Assembly: GCA_001599715.1 (NCBI GenBank)
Contig: BCHU01000010.1
Location: 682,001-746,000 of the forward strand
Origin: Phaeotremella fagi
Lineage: Eukaryota; Basidiomycota; Tremellomycetes; Tremellales; Phaeotremellaceae
Direction: 5' to 3'
Length of the DNA stretch: 64,000 bases
Positions 33,501-45,483 of this stretch are shown here, one piece after another. Below the pieces are notes generated by a model that saw only the letters and a program-made list of their open reading frames with translations, was not told the DNA's origin and did not search any database. The position numbers and the translations under genes were made by a program. How positions within the stretch are numbered: the stretch's first letter is position 1; every line of letters begins with the position of its first letter.

Positions 33501-36500
33501 TGTGAAAGCCATCAAACAACCTTCCCATAATCCCCGTCGTAGACCAAAGAGAGGAGCTACCTCGACAGCAAACATCAAAGCTCTTGCTAAAGTTCTCATG
33601 CTGAAATGAGGAGCCGTGTTTGAACCATCAACAATTTCTTTACCAGAGGACAAAGCTTTCAACGTAGTGTACATCTCCACAACGTCTAGTATGACACTTC
33701 GATCACCAGCTGCGGCATCACCAAGATACTGAGACACGATAGTGATCAAAGCGTCTCGATCATCATCAGGAGGTGGAACGTACAACTCTGTGAATCGAGC
33801 TCGAAGATTCGGTGGTAAATCCTTCTTTCCAACATCGGTCGCTGGATTCATACAAGCGAACAATCGGAAATCAGGATGTCGAGGTATTGGTTCAACATCA
33901 CCACGTTCCGTAAGGACCAAAGATGCAGTCGATCCCTCCAAAATTGTCGAGATAGCTTCCAAAGTTTCTTGAGACGCAAGATTCACTTCATCAAGTAAGA
34001 GCCTGAACGTCAGTAAAGTCGTTTAAGCTAACTCACCATTCTCCTGATCTCAATGCTTTGACCAGAGGGCCTTCAACGAAAGAGAAGACCAATTTACTTT
34101 CCATCTTGACATGGTGCAAGTTGAAATCAGCGACATCCACCAAAAGTGATTGCCAAGATAAAGCAGCTTTACTACTTTTGCTTGCATTCACTTTACGTCG
34201 TTTTCTAGGATCAGCAGTAGAAGTGATATCACTTTCCCTATTGATGTCAGTACAAAAACCAAATCAAAACCTACCCTTCATCTTTTTTAGACAATTTATC
34301 CAAAGCACGTTTCGCGGAGGTTGACCAAAGATCAACACATCTACCCCATTTCCTACCACTCAAAGCTTTACTGGCAGCCTCCAAATAAGCCCCGTTTTGA
34401 CTTTTAGCCATACTGAAAGCTTCACAGAATAATTTCTGCCATCTCGTATGTAGTTGACGTGCGGTGACACTTGCGTCGATAGGTTTGAAACCACCTAGCA
34501 AATCAGATGATTCGGTTTGTGTCGATAAATTCAATACGGTCATCGTTTTACGTGAAGTGGTTGCGAGATATTGAACAGCTGTCGTTTTACCTGTTCCTGT
34601 TTCACCAACCAGTAAAGTCGGTTCCCCTGTGGTCACCGTCGCAGCTATTCTTTCTAATAGAATCAACGAGGGTTTGGTCAAAGCAAACGGTCTCGACGGA
34701 GTCGCGTTCCTTCTGCGATCGGACGCAGCGATAGGTATGGAAGCTCTACCGATTCGAAGTTGACGGACAGAAGGTGAAACTTCCAATTGGGGTTTACGAG
34801 TGTCGAGAAGTGAGATAACCCTTTCCTGATCTAAACCAATCCTTTCTGCAATAACCATGAGCATCTTCATCCTTTTATCAACTGAAGAGGTCTTGTTGTC
34901 GAGAGAAGCTACGAATATATCGGCAGCCTCTAGAAAGACTTCATCCTGAAAAACGGGATTCGCAAATAAACCATCCTCGCCTTGATCCAAGATAGTGATC
35001 GATGCAGAAGGCGGTAGGCATCTTTGAACTCTGTTACACCATTTCTCAAGATCTCGCAAACCAATGTCTCTACATTTGACTTGACCAGTTATAGCAGATA
35101 ACGGTCGAAGATTTCGCCATACATCCACTAAAGCCAATGTGACTGAACGAGGTAAACCAGGGAATTGTGCTGATAGGATTGATAGGATATCATCATCGGT
35201 CGGTGCTTCCAGTATGACTTCTGTCATGTTCTGATGACCAAAGAAGGTTGCTGGTGTGAATGTACCTAGACGAGTAGTTCTAGTAGCGAAAAGAGCGAAA
35301 CCGTTACCAGCTTCAATCTCTTCCCTGCCAGGTACAGCTAATCTTGCTCTTCTTCCAGCACGACTTGTCTTCAGACTTCGAGCTAGTCCAGCAACAGTGA
35401 CCAACATCTCCATACTAGCCCTGTCGATATCTTCGAAGACGACCCAACGACCAGCTCGAACAGCTTTCGAAAGCGCACCCTCCATCCATTCGAATGAACC
35501 TGGTTTGGTCGGAGAGGAGACGTAGGTTCCAATCAATGATTTGACATCGATGGAGGTGTCAGCTAACGGGATGTTGAGTATACGGTTGATTGGATTTTGG
35601 GATGGATGGAGTTGGGATGAAAGATAATGTAGAATGTGGGTTTTACCGGATGAAGGAGGGGAAGTGAGGAGGATGGGTAAACCTAATGAGAACTTTTGAA
35701 TGATGGCTTGCAGAGCTATTGTTGCTGATTGAGTGTCGACATGAATGATTCTGTGATCAGATGTTGAACTTGAGCTTCGTAAGACCATTTGCTCAGCTAC
35801 GATGGCTGTATGTCTGGATAGACAAGTAGGATCAAGTGAGGGTGATGGTGTGTATTTGACATCATCCAAAGTAAATGCTATTCAATTAGCCAGGTTGACA
35901 ACAAGTCAACTTACTCTTCAACCTCTGACTCTCGAAAACAGGCAACATCCATCCATCCACCATTCGTTTAGTCAAAGAGAAACCCCCCTGGATACCTCTG
36001 ATCAAATCATACGAGTACCCAATCTCCGCATCAACTTTATCGATTTCCCCAACCCATTCTTTCTCCATTGATATACGTTTGACCTCACTCCAGCCTCTTT
36101 GTACAGCTAAAATCTGAATAGAAAGTAGTCTGACACCGGTATCTGGATGTTGAGTACGGAGGATATGAAGAGGGGCAGCTGGCCATTGGTTTCTGGATGC
36201 GATTCGGGTGTCGGTGATGATCAAACGATAATAAGCTAGCAGTAAGGAATGTAGACGATCTGAGGGTATGGATAGTAAGTCTGGAGTTGGAATGACTGAG
36301 AGAGGTGATGACGAGAAAGGTGAGACTGAGATGAAAGTGGTGATAAAGCTAAGATACGGTCAGTCTAATGCTGTTCGAGGTAGCTTCGGACTTACTTCCA
36401 CAACTCAGGATGCGTCTCGGCCAAAGCAGATACCACATTCAACCGTCTTTCCCAAACTTCTATCGAAACATCTCCAGAAACGTCCAACCACCTAGCTAAG

Positions 36501-36817
36501 AGATCTAGAGCGATTGGATGAAACCTATTAAGGACGATTGAATATATCCCATCAAAAGACGCCAATTGAGACAAGGAAGCTAGTAATTCCGATGTGGAGA
36601 GAAGAGCGGTGTTGTCGGAGTAGGCATAATCGAATATTATCTTTGGTATGGCCACTGAAGATGAGGAACTGGATTGTGAGATATCGGTGTATCCAAGATC
36701 GTTCAAGAGGTTGAGACAACTTGATGAGAGATCTAGATGAAATGGTGAACAAGATGATTTTGAGGATTCAGCTTGAGGTGCTGTAGGTGTAATTGTCTCC
36801 TCCATATCATGATCCAT
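21504..36817 (-). CDS. MDN1: Midasin (Rea1), giant AAA+ ATPase of pre-60S ribosome maturation
   Basis: It spans 15.3 kb and I estimate about 4,900 residues in about ten exons. The start is MDHDMEETITP (36817); an ATG at 36859 is possible. Six AAA modules follow, with Walker A motifs TSPPSSGKTH (about 35640), VGETGTGKTT (34610), GPTSAGKTS (33220), VGETGCGKTS (32320), GSPGVGKTS (31190) and GDSGVGKRS (30270). The last has Arg where Thr/Ser is usual. Long helical linkers (25-29 kb) lead to an extremely Asp/Glu-rich region (about 23.1-24.1 kb) and the C-terminal MIDAS (VWA) domain, with DDSRS (the DxSxS site) near 22175. Known role: ATP-driven removal of Rsa4 and Ytm1 assembly factors in nucleolus and nucleoplasm. 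An intron at 23062-23093 is only 32 bases. The large antisense open frames over it are shadows of acidic and AAA coding sequence. Confidence 0.95.
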
Positions 36818-37097
36818 TGTAGTAACGTTGTTGTTATCACTGCAGATCCAAATCTGCAAAAGTGATATGTTTAGTTGATATCAGAAAGTTGTAAACAAAA
36901 TTTCCAAAATTCTCATCTAGCTGGACTGGACTCAGAAATCTTGAATGCCGACGGAACCTTTTTTATTAGTTTATTCTTATTATTCTATATTTATCCTGAC
37001 TCTCCCACGTGCTCACTGCGAGTGTCGTGTAGCTTCAGTACTGATATCCCATCTTCAGACCACTAACACAACACCACTATATACATATACCCCCAAA
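36818..37097. promoter_or_regulatory. Divergent MDN1/OST1 promoter with a CACGTG E-box
   Basis: 280 bases between two head-to-head essential genes. A perfect palindromic CACGTG at 37006-37011 (ctcccacgtgctcac) is about 90 bases from the OST1 start. It is a typical bHLH or Cbf1-type site; use by either gene is inference. Confidence 0.45.
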
Positions 37098-38788
37098 ATG
37101 AGGTTTCACTACCTCTACTCCTCCTTGCTCTTACCTCTAGCAATAGCTTCAGTAGTACCACAAACCTACATCAACACTGCTATAGCAAGAACAATCGAAC
37201 TTGGAGGTGCAACAACTCAATCCACTACCCAATACAACGTCAAAGCCAAAGTCGATAACCCAGGTGAATACATCTTAGCGTTATCAGGTGAACATGATAT
37301 AGAACCTTCCTGGTGGGAGGTGATGATTGGTGGTAAACCTGTTGAAGGTGTTAGATTGGTATCTGAATTTGGAACGTACGTCAATAATCGTACTGCAGTG
37401 CTGATGGTATGGTAGTGCACCTACTGTTTCGGTTCCTTTGAAATCATTGAAGAAAGATGAAAGTATTACTCTTTCTTTGACTACTTTGACGACCTATTCT
37501 GCGATCCCTTTACCAGCTAGTATCAGTCAAACGGAACCACAATATCTCTTATGGAAATCTAATTCGACCTATGTTGATAGTTACTATCCAACTGACGTTG
37601 AAAGGATCAAGATCAGGTAGGTTAACCTCCACTAGCCCCTTGCTGACCTCTGTTTTAGATCACCATCCCCCAATATCTTGTCTTATGCAACCGTCCCAAC
37701 AGTCTACACAAGGGATTCAACAGTCACCAAATCAGCTTCCACTATCACCCTCGGTCCTTTCCATTCGGTCCCACCAACGTTCGATGACAGTTTCCAACAA
37801 CAAACCTATCAAGTTCATTACGAAACCAAAGAACCTGTCAAGGGAGTCAAAACATTAAAGAGATTCGCAGAAGTTTCACACTGGGGAGCTAACTTGAATA
37901 TCCAAGATGAAGTAGCGTTAGTGAACATGGGACCCAAGTGAGTTACAGAATACCATTGGTCATCACCACTAACCCCACCCAGACTTAAAGGCCATTTCTC
38001 CCGTCTAGCCCACCAACAATCAAAATACCACGCCTCAACTCCCGCCCAAATCCTCTCCGACATAACCTTCCGTCTACCCCCAACAGCCCACGGCGTCTAC
38101 TACTACGACATAATAGGCAACGTCTCAACCAGTCATTTCAGACAAGGTTCCACCCCAGCTTCCCTCTCCAAATCAAGTAAAGTCAGAACCAGTCCCAGAA
38201 CAGTCGACGGGGTATTGGAATTAAGACCCCGTTATCCTATTCTAGGAGGTTGGAATTATACTTATACCACTGGGTTCGATATGCCGCTTGGTGATTCTTT
38301 GGTGTTCGATGTGAAAAGTGGGAAAAACGTTTTAAGCGTTCCTTTCACTTTACAACTTAAAGATTTGGTTGTTGATGATTCGGAATTAATCATTATTTTA
38401 CCTGAGGGTGCGAAGTGAGTTGGTTTCTAACCTACTCCAAGTCGCTCAAACTAATCACATCTTTAGGGATATCGAAATCTTCACCCCGTTCCCTGTGGAC
38501 AGTATCTCCCACTCGATCCACAAGACATATCTCGATTCCACAGGTCGACCCAAGATCACATTAAAGAAATTGAGATGTACCGAAAATCACGCTCAGAACG
38601 TTTACGTATGTCCAAATCAAGTCTTGACATCGGAATGAAACTGACGAATGAATGACTTTTAGGTGACATACTCCTATCCACTCTCTGCTCAACTTCAGAA
38701 ACCGTTCACGGTAGCCGCTGTCGTTGGCGGGTTATTCCTTTTGGCAATGGGATTGAGAAGGGTTGATTACAGGATTGAGAAGAAATAG
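37098..38788 (+). CDS. OST1: Ribophorin I / OST1, oligosaccharyltransferase alpha subunit
   Basis: It starts at 37098 with a cleavable-looking signal peptide (RFHYLYSSLLLPLAIASV) followed by VVPQTYINTAIARTIELG. Several short introns interrupt it (e.g. a 40-base intron from 37373). Diagnostic segments are FAEVSHWGANLNIQDEVALV, then HGVYYYDIIGNVSTS, LRPRYPILGGWNYTYTTGF and LIIILPEGAKDIEIFTPF, typical of ribophorin I. A single C-terminal membrane segment (FTVAAVVGGLFLLAMGL) is followed by a short basic tail RRVDYRIEKK with a lysine-rich end suited to ER retention. Several N-x-S/T sites are present (e.g. NSTYVD, NVSTS, NYTYTT). Known role: subunit of the ER complex that transfers Glc3Man9GlcNAc2 to nascent proteins. 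The stop TAG ends at 38788, convergent with PWP1. Confidence 0.92.
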
Positions 38789-38900
38789 ATCAAGATTAGC
38801 ATATGAATGACCCCGATCTGGATCGGGATCGTTTATCTCCTAAGCAAAAACCATATGCATGAAGAATCCATCTAGCACCGTACTACCATGTAAAGAATGA

Positions 38901-40790
38901 CTACTCCTCATCATCTTCATCATCATCAACGATCCCAACGATCCCACCACCCTTCTTAATCTCCCCAAGCTCCCTTCCCAATTTCCTAACTCTCTCACCG
39001 AAAGCCTTCCTGGCTCCAGGATTAGAAGCGACGTCCCAAATCTGAACCGTCGCTTTCGATCCAGCAGCAGCAAGTGTCAGTGGAGTATTAGGATCGGTCG
39101 ACCATCTAGTAGTGAATATTTTTCCCTGTTTCCCAGTACTATCAGTAAATCTGTGCGTTTGATACAATGGATTACGTACCAATCCCAAATCCCTCGATGT
39201 CGCTAGACTGATCTCCCGTTTCCTACCTGCAACACCCTCGGTTTCTTCATCAGATACGTTCCAGATTTTAACGGTTTTGTCCATTCCACCGGTAACTAGA
39301 CAACCTCTGATATGAGGGTTGATATCTAAAGCAGAGGTAGCTCCGTCATGAGCTGAGAGTGTGTATTTAGGTTGTTGATTTTGGTTCTTTGATAACATTC
39401 TTGAATCGAACGCTAAGACTAGACCATTCTCTAGTGATACCTATAGTCGTTTTTGGTTAGTACTTGGATTCACTTGGTTCGAATTGACCTACAAAGAACG
39501 ACGTTGGTTCCCATGGATCCCATCTAGCACATTCAACATCACTCCCGACAACAACCTCAACCCCTTCATCAGCAGCTCTACTATCCCAAACTTTAACCTT
39601 CCTATCCCATCCAGCACTAAGTACAGCTTTATCCAACGAACCCGATTTGTTCCATTCAACAGCCTGAATTTTTTCACCCCCATGAACCTTGTTCCAAGAT
39701 TTAATAGCTGACATCGGCGATTCCCTCGTTAGATCCCATAATTTAATAGTCGAATCCGCACTACCTGAAAGTAACAGATGTCTATGATTAGGTGTCCAAG
39801 ATAAAGCCAACACAGCTTGGACATGATGATCATCGTTGATTGAAGGTTCTTTCATGACCTTCTTTTTTTTTTTACCAGTTCCAACAGGTTGAGGGATAGG
39901 TTTCTCAGCTGACGGTGAAGGTCCCAACAAAGCGTGTGGATATAATCCATCAATCAAATCCGCATCCCAGATTTCGATGCTTGGATCAAAAGTTCCGACT
40001 GCGATGTATGAACCGGTTTGGTTTGATGGTCCGGAGAAATCTAACCATTCGACACAGAGGGGGAAAGATGGTATCATCAGATCATGGTGGACGTAGAGGT
40101 TTTCTTGGGATTCGTCGTAGACGTGGAATTCCATTGATGAAAGGTCGGAATCGGTTTTGGCTGTGATCAGTACTGAATCCGTTGGTGATATTTCTAGATC
40201 TTCTAGTTCTTCGTCATCCTTAGAGTAAGTATAGATCCCATTTAACTACAAACTCACTTCTTTCAATGTGATATAAGGATCCTCGTTGTTGTCTCTGTAA
40301 AAAGCTAAACCTTTGATATTCGAAAAAGCGCCCATAGCTATTGAATCAATAAAAAGGTCCTAACCAACATCAACTCACCAGTTCCTTTAGATTCTTCATT
40401 ATCGTAATTATCCATATCAAACTCGGATAAATCGTTAGGATCAAAAGGTTTCTTTTCCACATCAACGTCCATGTCCGCATCACCAGATCCAGAAGCTTCA
40501 CCATCACTCTCGTCGTTTTCACTGAACGGGAGTCAGTTCAAAGTTCCGACTCAAGACTAAGCACAGACTCACTCTTCCCAATCCCCCTCATCGTCATCAC
40601 CTCCAGCACCACCTTCAGACATCTCCATACTCTCCATCTCCTGTCTCAACTTTTCCAAAACACCTTCACCACCCATTTTACCAACTCTTTCCAACTCCTG
40701 TTCATCTAGATTATATTTCTTGGGTTTCAAAGATGATTTACCTTTTGGTACCCATACCAAAGATGATATGAGTGTTGCTGCTGAAGGCAT
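38901..40790 (-). CDS. PWP1: PWP1, periodic tryptophan WD40 protein of ribosome biogenesis
   Basis: Start at 40790: MPSAATLISSLVWVPKGKSS, then LKPKKYNLDEQELERV, matching the PWP1 N-terminus (W-V-P-G followed by a Y-x-L-D/E helix). An acidic stretch (GGDDDEGDWEE plus the next exon) precedes a WD40 propeller. Visible repeats end VGTFDPSIEIWDADLIDGL, LLSGSADSTIKLWDL, LSAGWDRKVKVWDSRAADEG, LVTGGMDKTVKIWNVSDEE and AAGSKATVQIWDV. The tail is acidic (IVDDDEDDEE). Known role: 60S subunit biogenesis in the nucleolus, which pairs functionally with nearby MDN1. Five or so exons. It is convergent with OST1 and divergent from SIN1. Confidence 0.9.
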
Positions 40791-41043
40791 GATGTTGTTT
40801 TTGACGATGTATGAATTATACCAACAAAGATTTGGTTAAATTCGATACTAACTGAAATTTTGAACGGTAAGGTTGAAAATCAAAATAATCTTTTGTGGAA
40901 TGTATTTGATCCGCCCATTTAAGTTGAACATGTCAACACGGGGCACCGCGTTGGTTTTACTGTACAATTACAAGTACTTACTGTCGTTCTTACTTTCATC
41001 TCCCTCCTCATCCACCACTTCCCTTCAAAGATCACTTGTCAAG
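40791..41043. promoter_or_regulatory. Divergent PWP1/SIN1 promoter
   Basis: 253 bases between head-to-head start codons. It is C/T-rich just before SIN1 (tcatctccctcctcatccacc). No specific site recognised. Confidence 0.5.
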
Positions 41044-43840
41044 ATGGCAATGATAAGTGATACAGAGTAAGTCAAAAATCCCAAAGCACTCCCACTAACA
41101 ACCCAGATACATCCTCCAAGCAATAAGACTATCGTCACTAAGGATATCAGACGATCCCTTAACACCAAGAATCATCTCTTTAGATCCCACATTCGCCTTG
41201 AACCCTTACATAGAAGCGTCAGGTTTATCAGATATAGATCGATGGCCAGAAATAAAACGCGCTTTAGACTCACCACCCCCAGAACATGGATTCATCTCAG
41301 ACGAGGAAGGGAATCTGAACCCGAGCAGATCGTATGAAAGAGAAAGACCTAGACGAAGGGAAGGGTTTGGGAGTATCAACAAAACAGGTGGTGGTGGATT
41401 GAAATACACCCAGACTATCATGGGCGGTAAAAAAGGTGGAGCTGGGATGAGAGTCTCAGGAAAACTTGAAACTAACGGTACACGACGCCAACGAACTAAT
41501 TCAGCATCCATGATGACACCTGATGAAAGGACTCCAACGAATCTCAGACCACCACCAACGATTGATAACGGTTTCTTCTCACCTGTTTCAAGACCTCGTG
41601 CCGATTCCGCTCCTATGCCATTTTTGAACCCTAACTCGAATCAAATCTCAACTAGTTTAATCACAGGTAGAGGATTAGGTTTGCAGGCTACGTTAGATAC
41701 TGGTTTGTTGGAATTGGCAATGAGTTCAAGCGAAACTTCTGATCAAGCTTATGTCGATTTCGATAATGATCAGGATCAGGATAACGACATTGACGTTGAT
41801 AATGATGGGGAGGACGAGATTGAAACTGAATTTGGAAACAAAGAAAGTCAATTGGATATCGGTTCTTCGATTGGTGAAAGTGCTCGACCGAGTGAAGTCA
41901 ATCCTGGAATGAACGAAGAAGTGGTGGATGAAGGTAGTGATGTCGATGAGGATGATGAAGATTTACCCAGACGTCTTCCGATCCAACGATACTCAGAAGA
42001 CGACAGGAGATCTTCAATTGATACTACTGAATTTGAAGAATTAAACTTTTCACCTGTCCCAATCTCCCAACCCAGAGTATCAGCTTTGACCTCCTTACTC
42101 AACAGACATATACCTCATCTAGTATCGACCGGAACAACTTTGAATACATCATCTACAAACCACCCCAACCCATTCGAATCACTCTACGCAACAGTTCAAG
42201 CTCCACCCACAATCTCGTCTCTAACTATAGAACTCTATTTCCCACATTCAGAAGAACCCAGTAAACCCCTAACAGTGAAGATCAGGAAGGACTCGACGGT
42301 GGAAGAAGTGATTGGATTCGGGTTGTACAGATTCTGGGAGGACGGTAGAGAACCTAAATTGAGTGAGGAGAGTGATGAGGATAAATTAAGTGGGGTTGGG
42401 TGGGGGTTGAGAATGGTTGAAGATGATGGAGAGGTTGATGAGGATTTTCCGCGTAGGTTAGATTCGTTATCCAAACTAACAGTCAAAAGCTTTGGATAGG
42501 GATAGTCAGATATCTAAATTCTCTTATGGTCAATTTGCGATTGTTGAAGCGACATCTGCTCAAGGTAAGTCAAAAAGTCAGTTTTACCCAACTGACATGA
42601 AGTTCGTCAAAACATCATCAAAGCCCCAACGATCCAACGTAGACCTTCGAGGGTGTTAGCCAAACCTGGTGGTTATAAACCTTCAACGAGAGGGGTACCG
42701 AACATTCCACCACCTGGTCAACCTGTTCTAGCTCGTTCATCAAGTTTCTCATCTGACGTTGGAACTTTGAAGAACGGTTTAGGTTCTTCATCGAGTAAAC
42801 CTGTCTTACTAAGGGTTAGAGTGTCAGCCAGTGCAGATGTCCATTTCACAACTACCATCAGTGTGTAAGTGTAGCCCTCTGATTCATAATTACAATTGCT
42901 CACCCCGGAACAGACCTTTCGACATGTACATCGCCGATCTAACAGAGGTCCTAGTGAAAAAGAAAAGACTTCAGAATCCACCTTCAGAATGGGTCCTTTG
43001 CTTAGCAGATTTAACCATAGCTTTACCTCTAGACAGGACGGTAGCGAGTTTAGAGGGTAAACATGATTTAGCACTGGTCAAAAGACAATGGGCTTCGGAA
43101 CATGGTTTGAAAGGTGATCGACGAGGTGGTGATCCGAGTGGTAAGTTGAAACGTGATTCTTGGGACATTTGGTCTAACAGGGTCGTAGCTTCGATATTCG
43201 ATAAAAGAGTTTCGGAGCCTTTGTCAAACATCAAATACGGTGGTTTGGGTGATATCTCCCAAGGATATAAAGTGGGTCCATGTTCCAGTATAAGAGATAT
43301 CTGTATTAAAGACATTTAGAAATACACGGTCCAAAGGAAAATCGCTATCGGTCGTCATGAACGATTACTAGTGATAGACGGAGATTACATCCATGTACGT
43401 CCATGCCATCGCTCCCGAACCTTAAAACTTAACTTGAACTTTCTTAGATAATGCCATCAGACAACAGAGCTTTCTTTGATAGTATGAAAACGACGTCTTT
43501 CCATATAACCTTGGTATCGAGTTGTAAACTTACCGGTCGGGGTGGTGGGTTCAAAATCAACGTTTGGAGAGAAGGTGGTCAGAAGAGATATGAGTTTGAG
43601 GCTGAGAATGGGAAACAGGCTGGTAAGTGGAGCGAGCGAGCGAGCGAGCGAGCTCTGGTTATACGAATATGGAATGTATGTTAATTCCTATTTTTAGCTG
43701 AAATCATCAACTCGATACGAAATTTGTAAGTCTCCATTTGATTAGGTCATTTAGGTTTAGAGGCTGACTGGATTTTTTGACTTAGAATGAAAATCTACCA
43801 TTCAGAACGGACTTCGATGTTACCACCGCCTAAACGGTAG
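41044..43840 (+). CDS. SIN1: SIN1/AVO1, TORC2 subunit with CRIM, Ras-binding-like and PH domains
   Basis: Exon 1 is short (MAMISDTE). The N-terminal half is Ser/Asp-rich and includes LPRRLPIQRYSEDDRRSS. The CRIM domain (about residues 330-460) reads SALTSLLNRHIPHLV, SSLTIELYFPHSEEPSKPLT, STVEEVIGFGLYRFW, and continues over a 37-base intron (donor C|GTAGGT near 42453) into LDRDSQISKFSYGQFAIVEA. A Ras-binding-like region follows (FDMYIADLTEVLVKKK, WVLCLADLTIALPLDRTVAS), then a C-terminal PH domain (QRKIAIGRHERLLVIDGDYI, SSCKLTGRGGGFKINVW, EIINSIRNLMKIYHSERTSM). Known role: CRIM presents AGC kinases to TORC2, and the PH domain binds phosphoinositide at the plasma membrane. One intron carries a GAGC microsatellite. 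Confidence 0.9.
43630..43653 (+). repeat. (GAGC)6 microsatellite in a SIN1 intron
   Basis: Six perfect GAGC units just after the donor gtaagtg of the intron that splits the PH domain. The intron ends at tttttag near 43698. Length change would alter intron length only. Confidence 0.85.
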
Positions 43841-44048
43841 TTTTACTCTTAGGATCAGGACGATCTTGTATAAATACTTTGACGGGATGTTGTATACAGT
43901 GTATAACTGTATTATTTTGTAAATGTTGTACAAATGCATGATATCATGGTATCAATACATATCAGTGCATGAATAGAGCCGGCAGACAAGTCTAATGGAT
44001 CACGATCCAAATCAAGCCTAACCAATTTGATCAGTGTCTCAAACTCCC

Positions 44049-45170
44049 TCAATGAACTAAAAACGACCTTACCGACATCTTCATCTCAATCTTTCCCAAC
44101 GGTTTATAATCCAAAACCTCAAAATCCTCATAAACAAACCCATCAATCCCCCCGACCTCCTCTGGCGACCTCTTAAACCTCAACGTAGGGAATTCTCGTG
44201 GCGCACGTTCCAATTGAATTTTGAGTGGTTCGACGTGATCGTTGTAAACGTGTGAATCACCCATTTGGAGGATGAACTCGTGAGGTTCGGTGTTGGTTAT
44301 GTACGCTATCATGTGGGTTAGGAGGGAGTAGGAGGCGATGTTGAAGGGGACGCCTAGGCCTAGATCGCAGGAGCGCTGGTACATTAGACAAGAGAGTTTG
44401 GGTTTGGTGTTAGGGGTTGAGGGGAGGGTTACGTAGAATTGACAGAACATGTGACATGGGGGGAGGGCCATCAAGTGGAGATCTAGAGTGACGGGTGTTA
44501 AGTAATGAACCAAATAGAGGAGACAAGTGTGAGATAAACATGGATTGATACAAGTCAATGAAACCCCTACTTACCAGCTGGATTCCAAGCGCTCAAAATA
44601 ATTCTTCGATCCGTAGGATTATTCTTAATCTTATCAATAACTTGAGCCAACTGATCAACCCCTTTCCCCCTATAATCAGTCTCACAATCCTCATAAACAG
44701 CCCCAAAGAACCTCCATTGAAATCCATATACCGGTCCCAAATCCCCAACTCTACGATGACCAAGTCCGACCTTATCCAAATACTCTCTACTCCCGTTCCC
44801 TTCCCAAATGTTGATTCCCTTTTCAGCGAGTTTGTTGCCGTCGGTACAACCTTTGATGAACCATAACAGTTCTTCTATGACGCCACGGGTGAAAACTCTT
44901 TTGGTTGTTAGGAGGGGGAGGACGTTGTTTTGGAGTGAGAAGCGGAGGGAGGGGGGTGCGAAGAGTGCGATGGTTCCTGTTCCAGTTCGGTCGGGTCGGT
45001 TTTGACCTGTACTGATGATTTTGGTTATCAGATCGAGATATTGGTATTCCTCTAAAGGATGGGTTAATTTTCATCCTGGGTCCTGGGTCTTGGTCTTGGG
45101 TTTTGGGCCTTGGGGATGACTTCGACTCACCGTGATCTGGATTCTCTCTTGTTGAGATAGCTGTAGGCAT
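44049..45170 (-). CDS. CDC21: Thymidylate synthase
   Basis: Three exons from 45170 ([13 protein letters not shown]). Diagnostic segments in order are [95 protein letters not shown] (catalytic Cys in the PCH motif), [35 protein letters not shown] and the C-terminal IEMKMSV. The reaction is dUMP plus methylene-THF to dTMP plus DHF. The family normally ends shortly after the MKMSV segment; here the frame continues RSFLVH to a stop at 44049, so either the tail is extended or the last residues derive from a read-through intron (gtaagg follows atgtcg). The promoter carries MCB-like sites. Confidence 0.95.
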
Positions 45171-45483
45171 TGTGTTGTGATGTTTAATGTGAGGATAAAG
45201 AAGTAGATGTGGTGTATCGAGTTGATTTCTTTCACACTACCAAACATTAGCAATCGCGTCGCGTACGGTGGCAGTGGCGCGTAACAGTGGCAAACACAAC
45301 TTCAGTTGACTGGACTGATGAAGGTCGTAAATCGTACTCCATCCGCCTACTAATACTAAGCATATATACACAATGAGAATAAACATGAGGTATAAACTAA
45401 GATAACCAATGGAAAAAGCATGTAAATATAAATATAAAAATCAACCCAACCCGATCAAAATCAATAGTCCATCCATCCTTCCC
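45171..45483. promoter_or_regulatory. Thymidylate synthase promoter and CDC6 downstream flank
   Basis: It contains paired CGCGT sites (45255-45264), then gtggcagtggcgcg and the PACE-like aacagtggcaaac (45286-45294), all within about 125 bases of the start codon. The remainder to 45483 is AT-rich with no gene. Confidence 0.55.
45252..45264. promoter_or_regulatory. Two tandem MCB-like (ACGCG) sites in the thymidylate synthase promoter
   Basis: aatcgcgtcgcgt contains CGCGT at 45255-45259 and 45260-45264, i.e. ACGCG on the gene strand. The nearest is about 85 bases upstream of the start. MCB elements (ACGCGT core) drive G1/S genes, classically thymidylate synthase, through MBF-type factors. Confidence 0.55.
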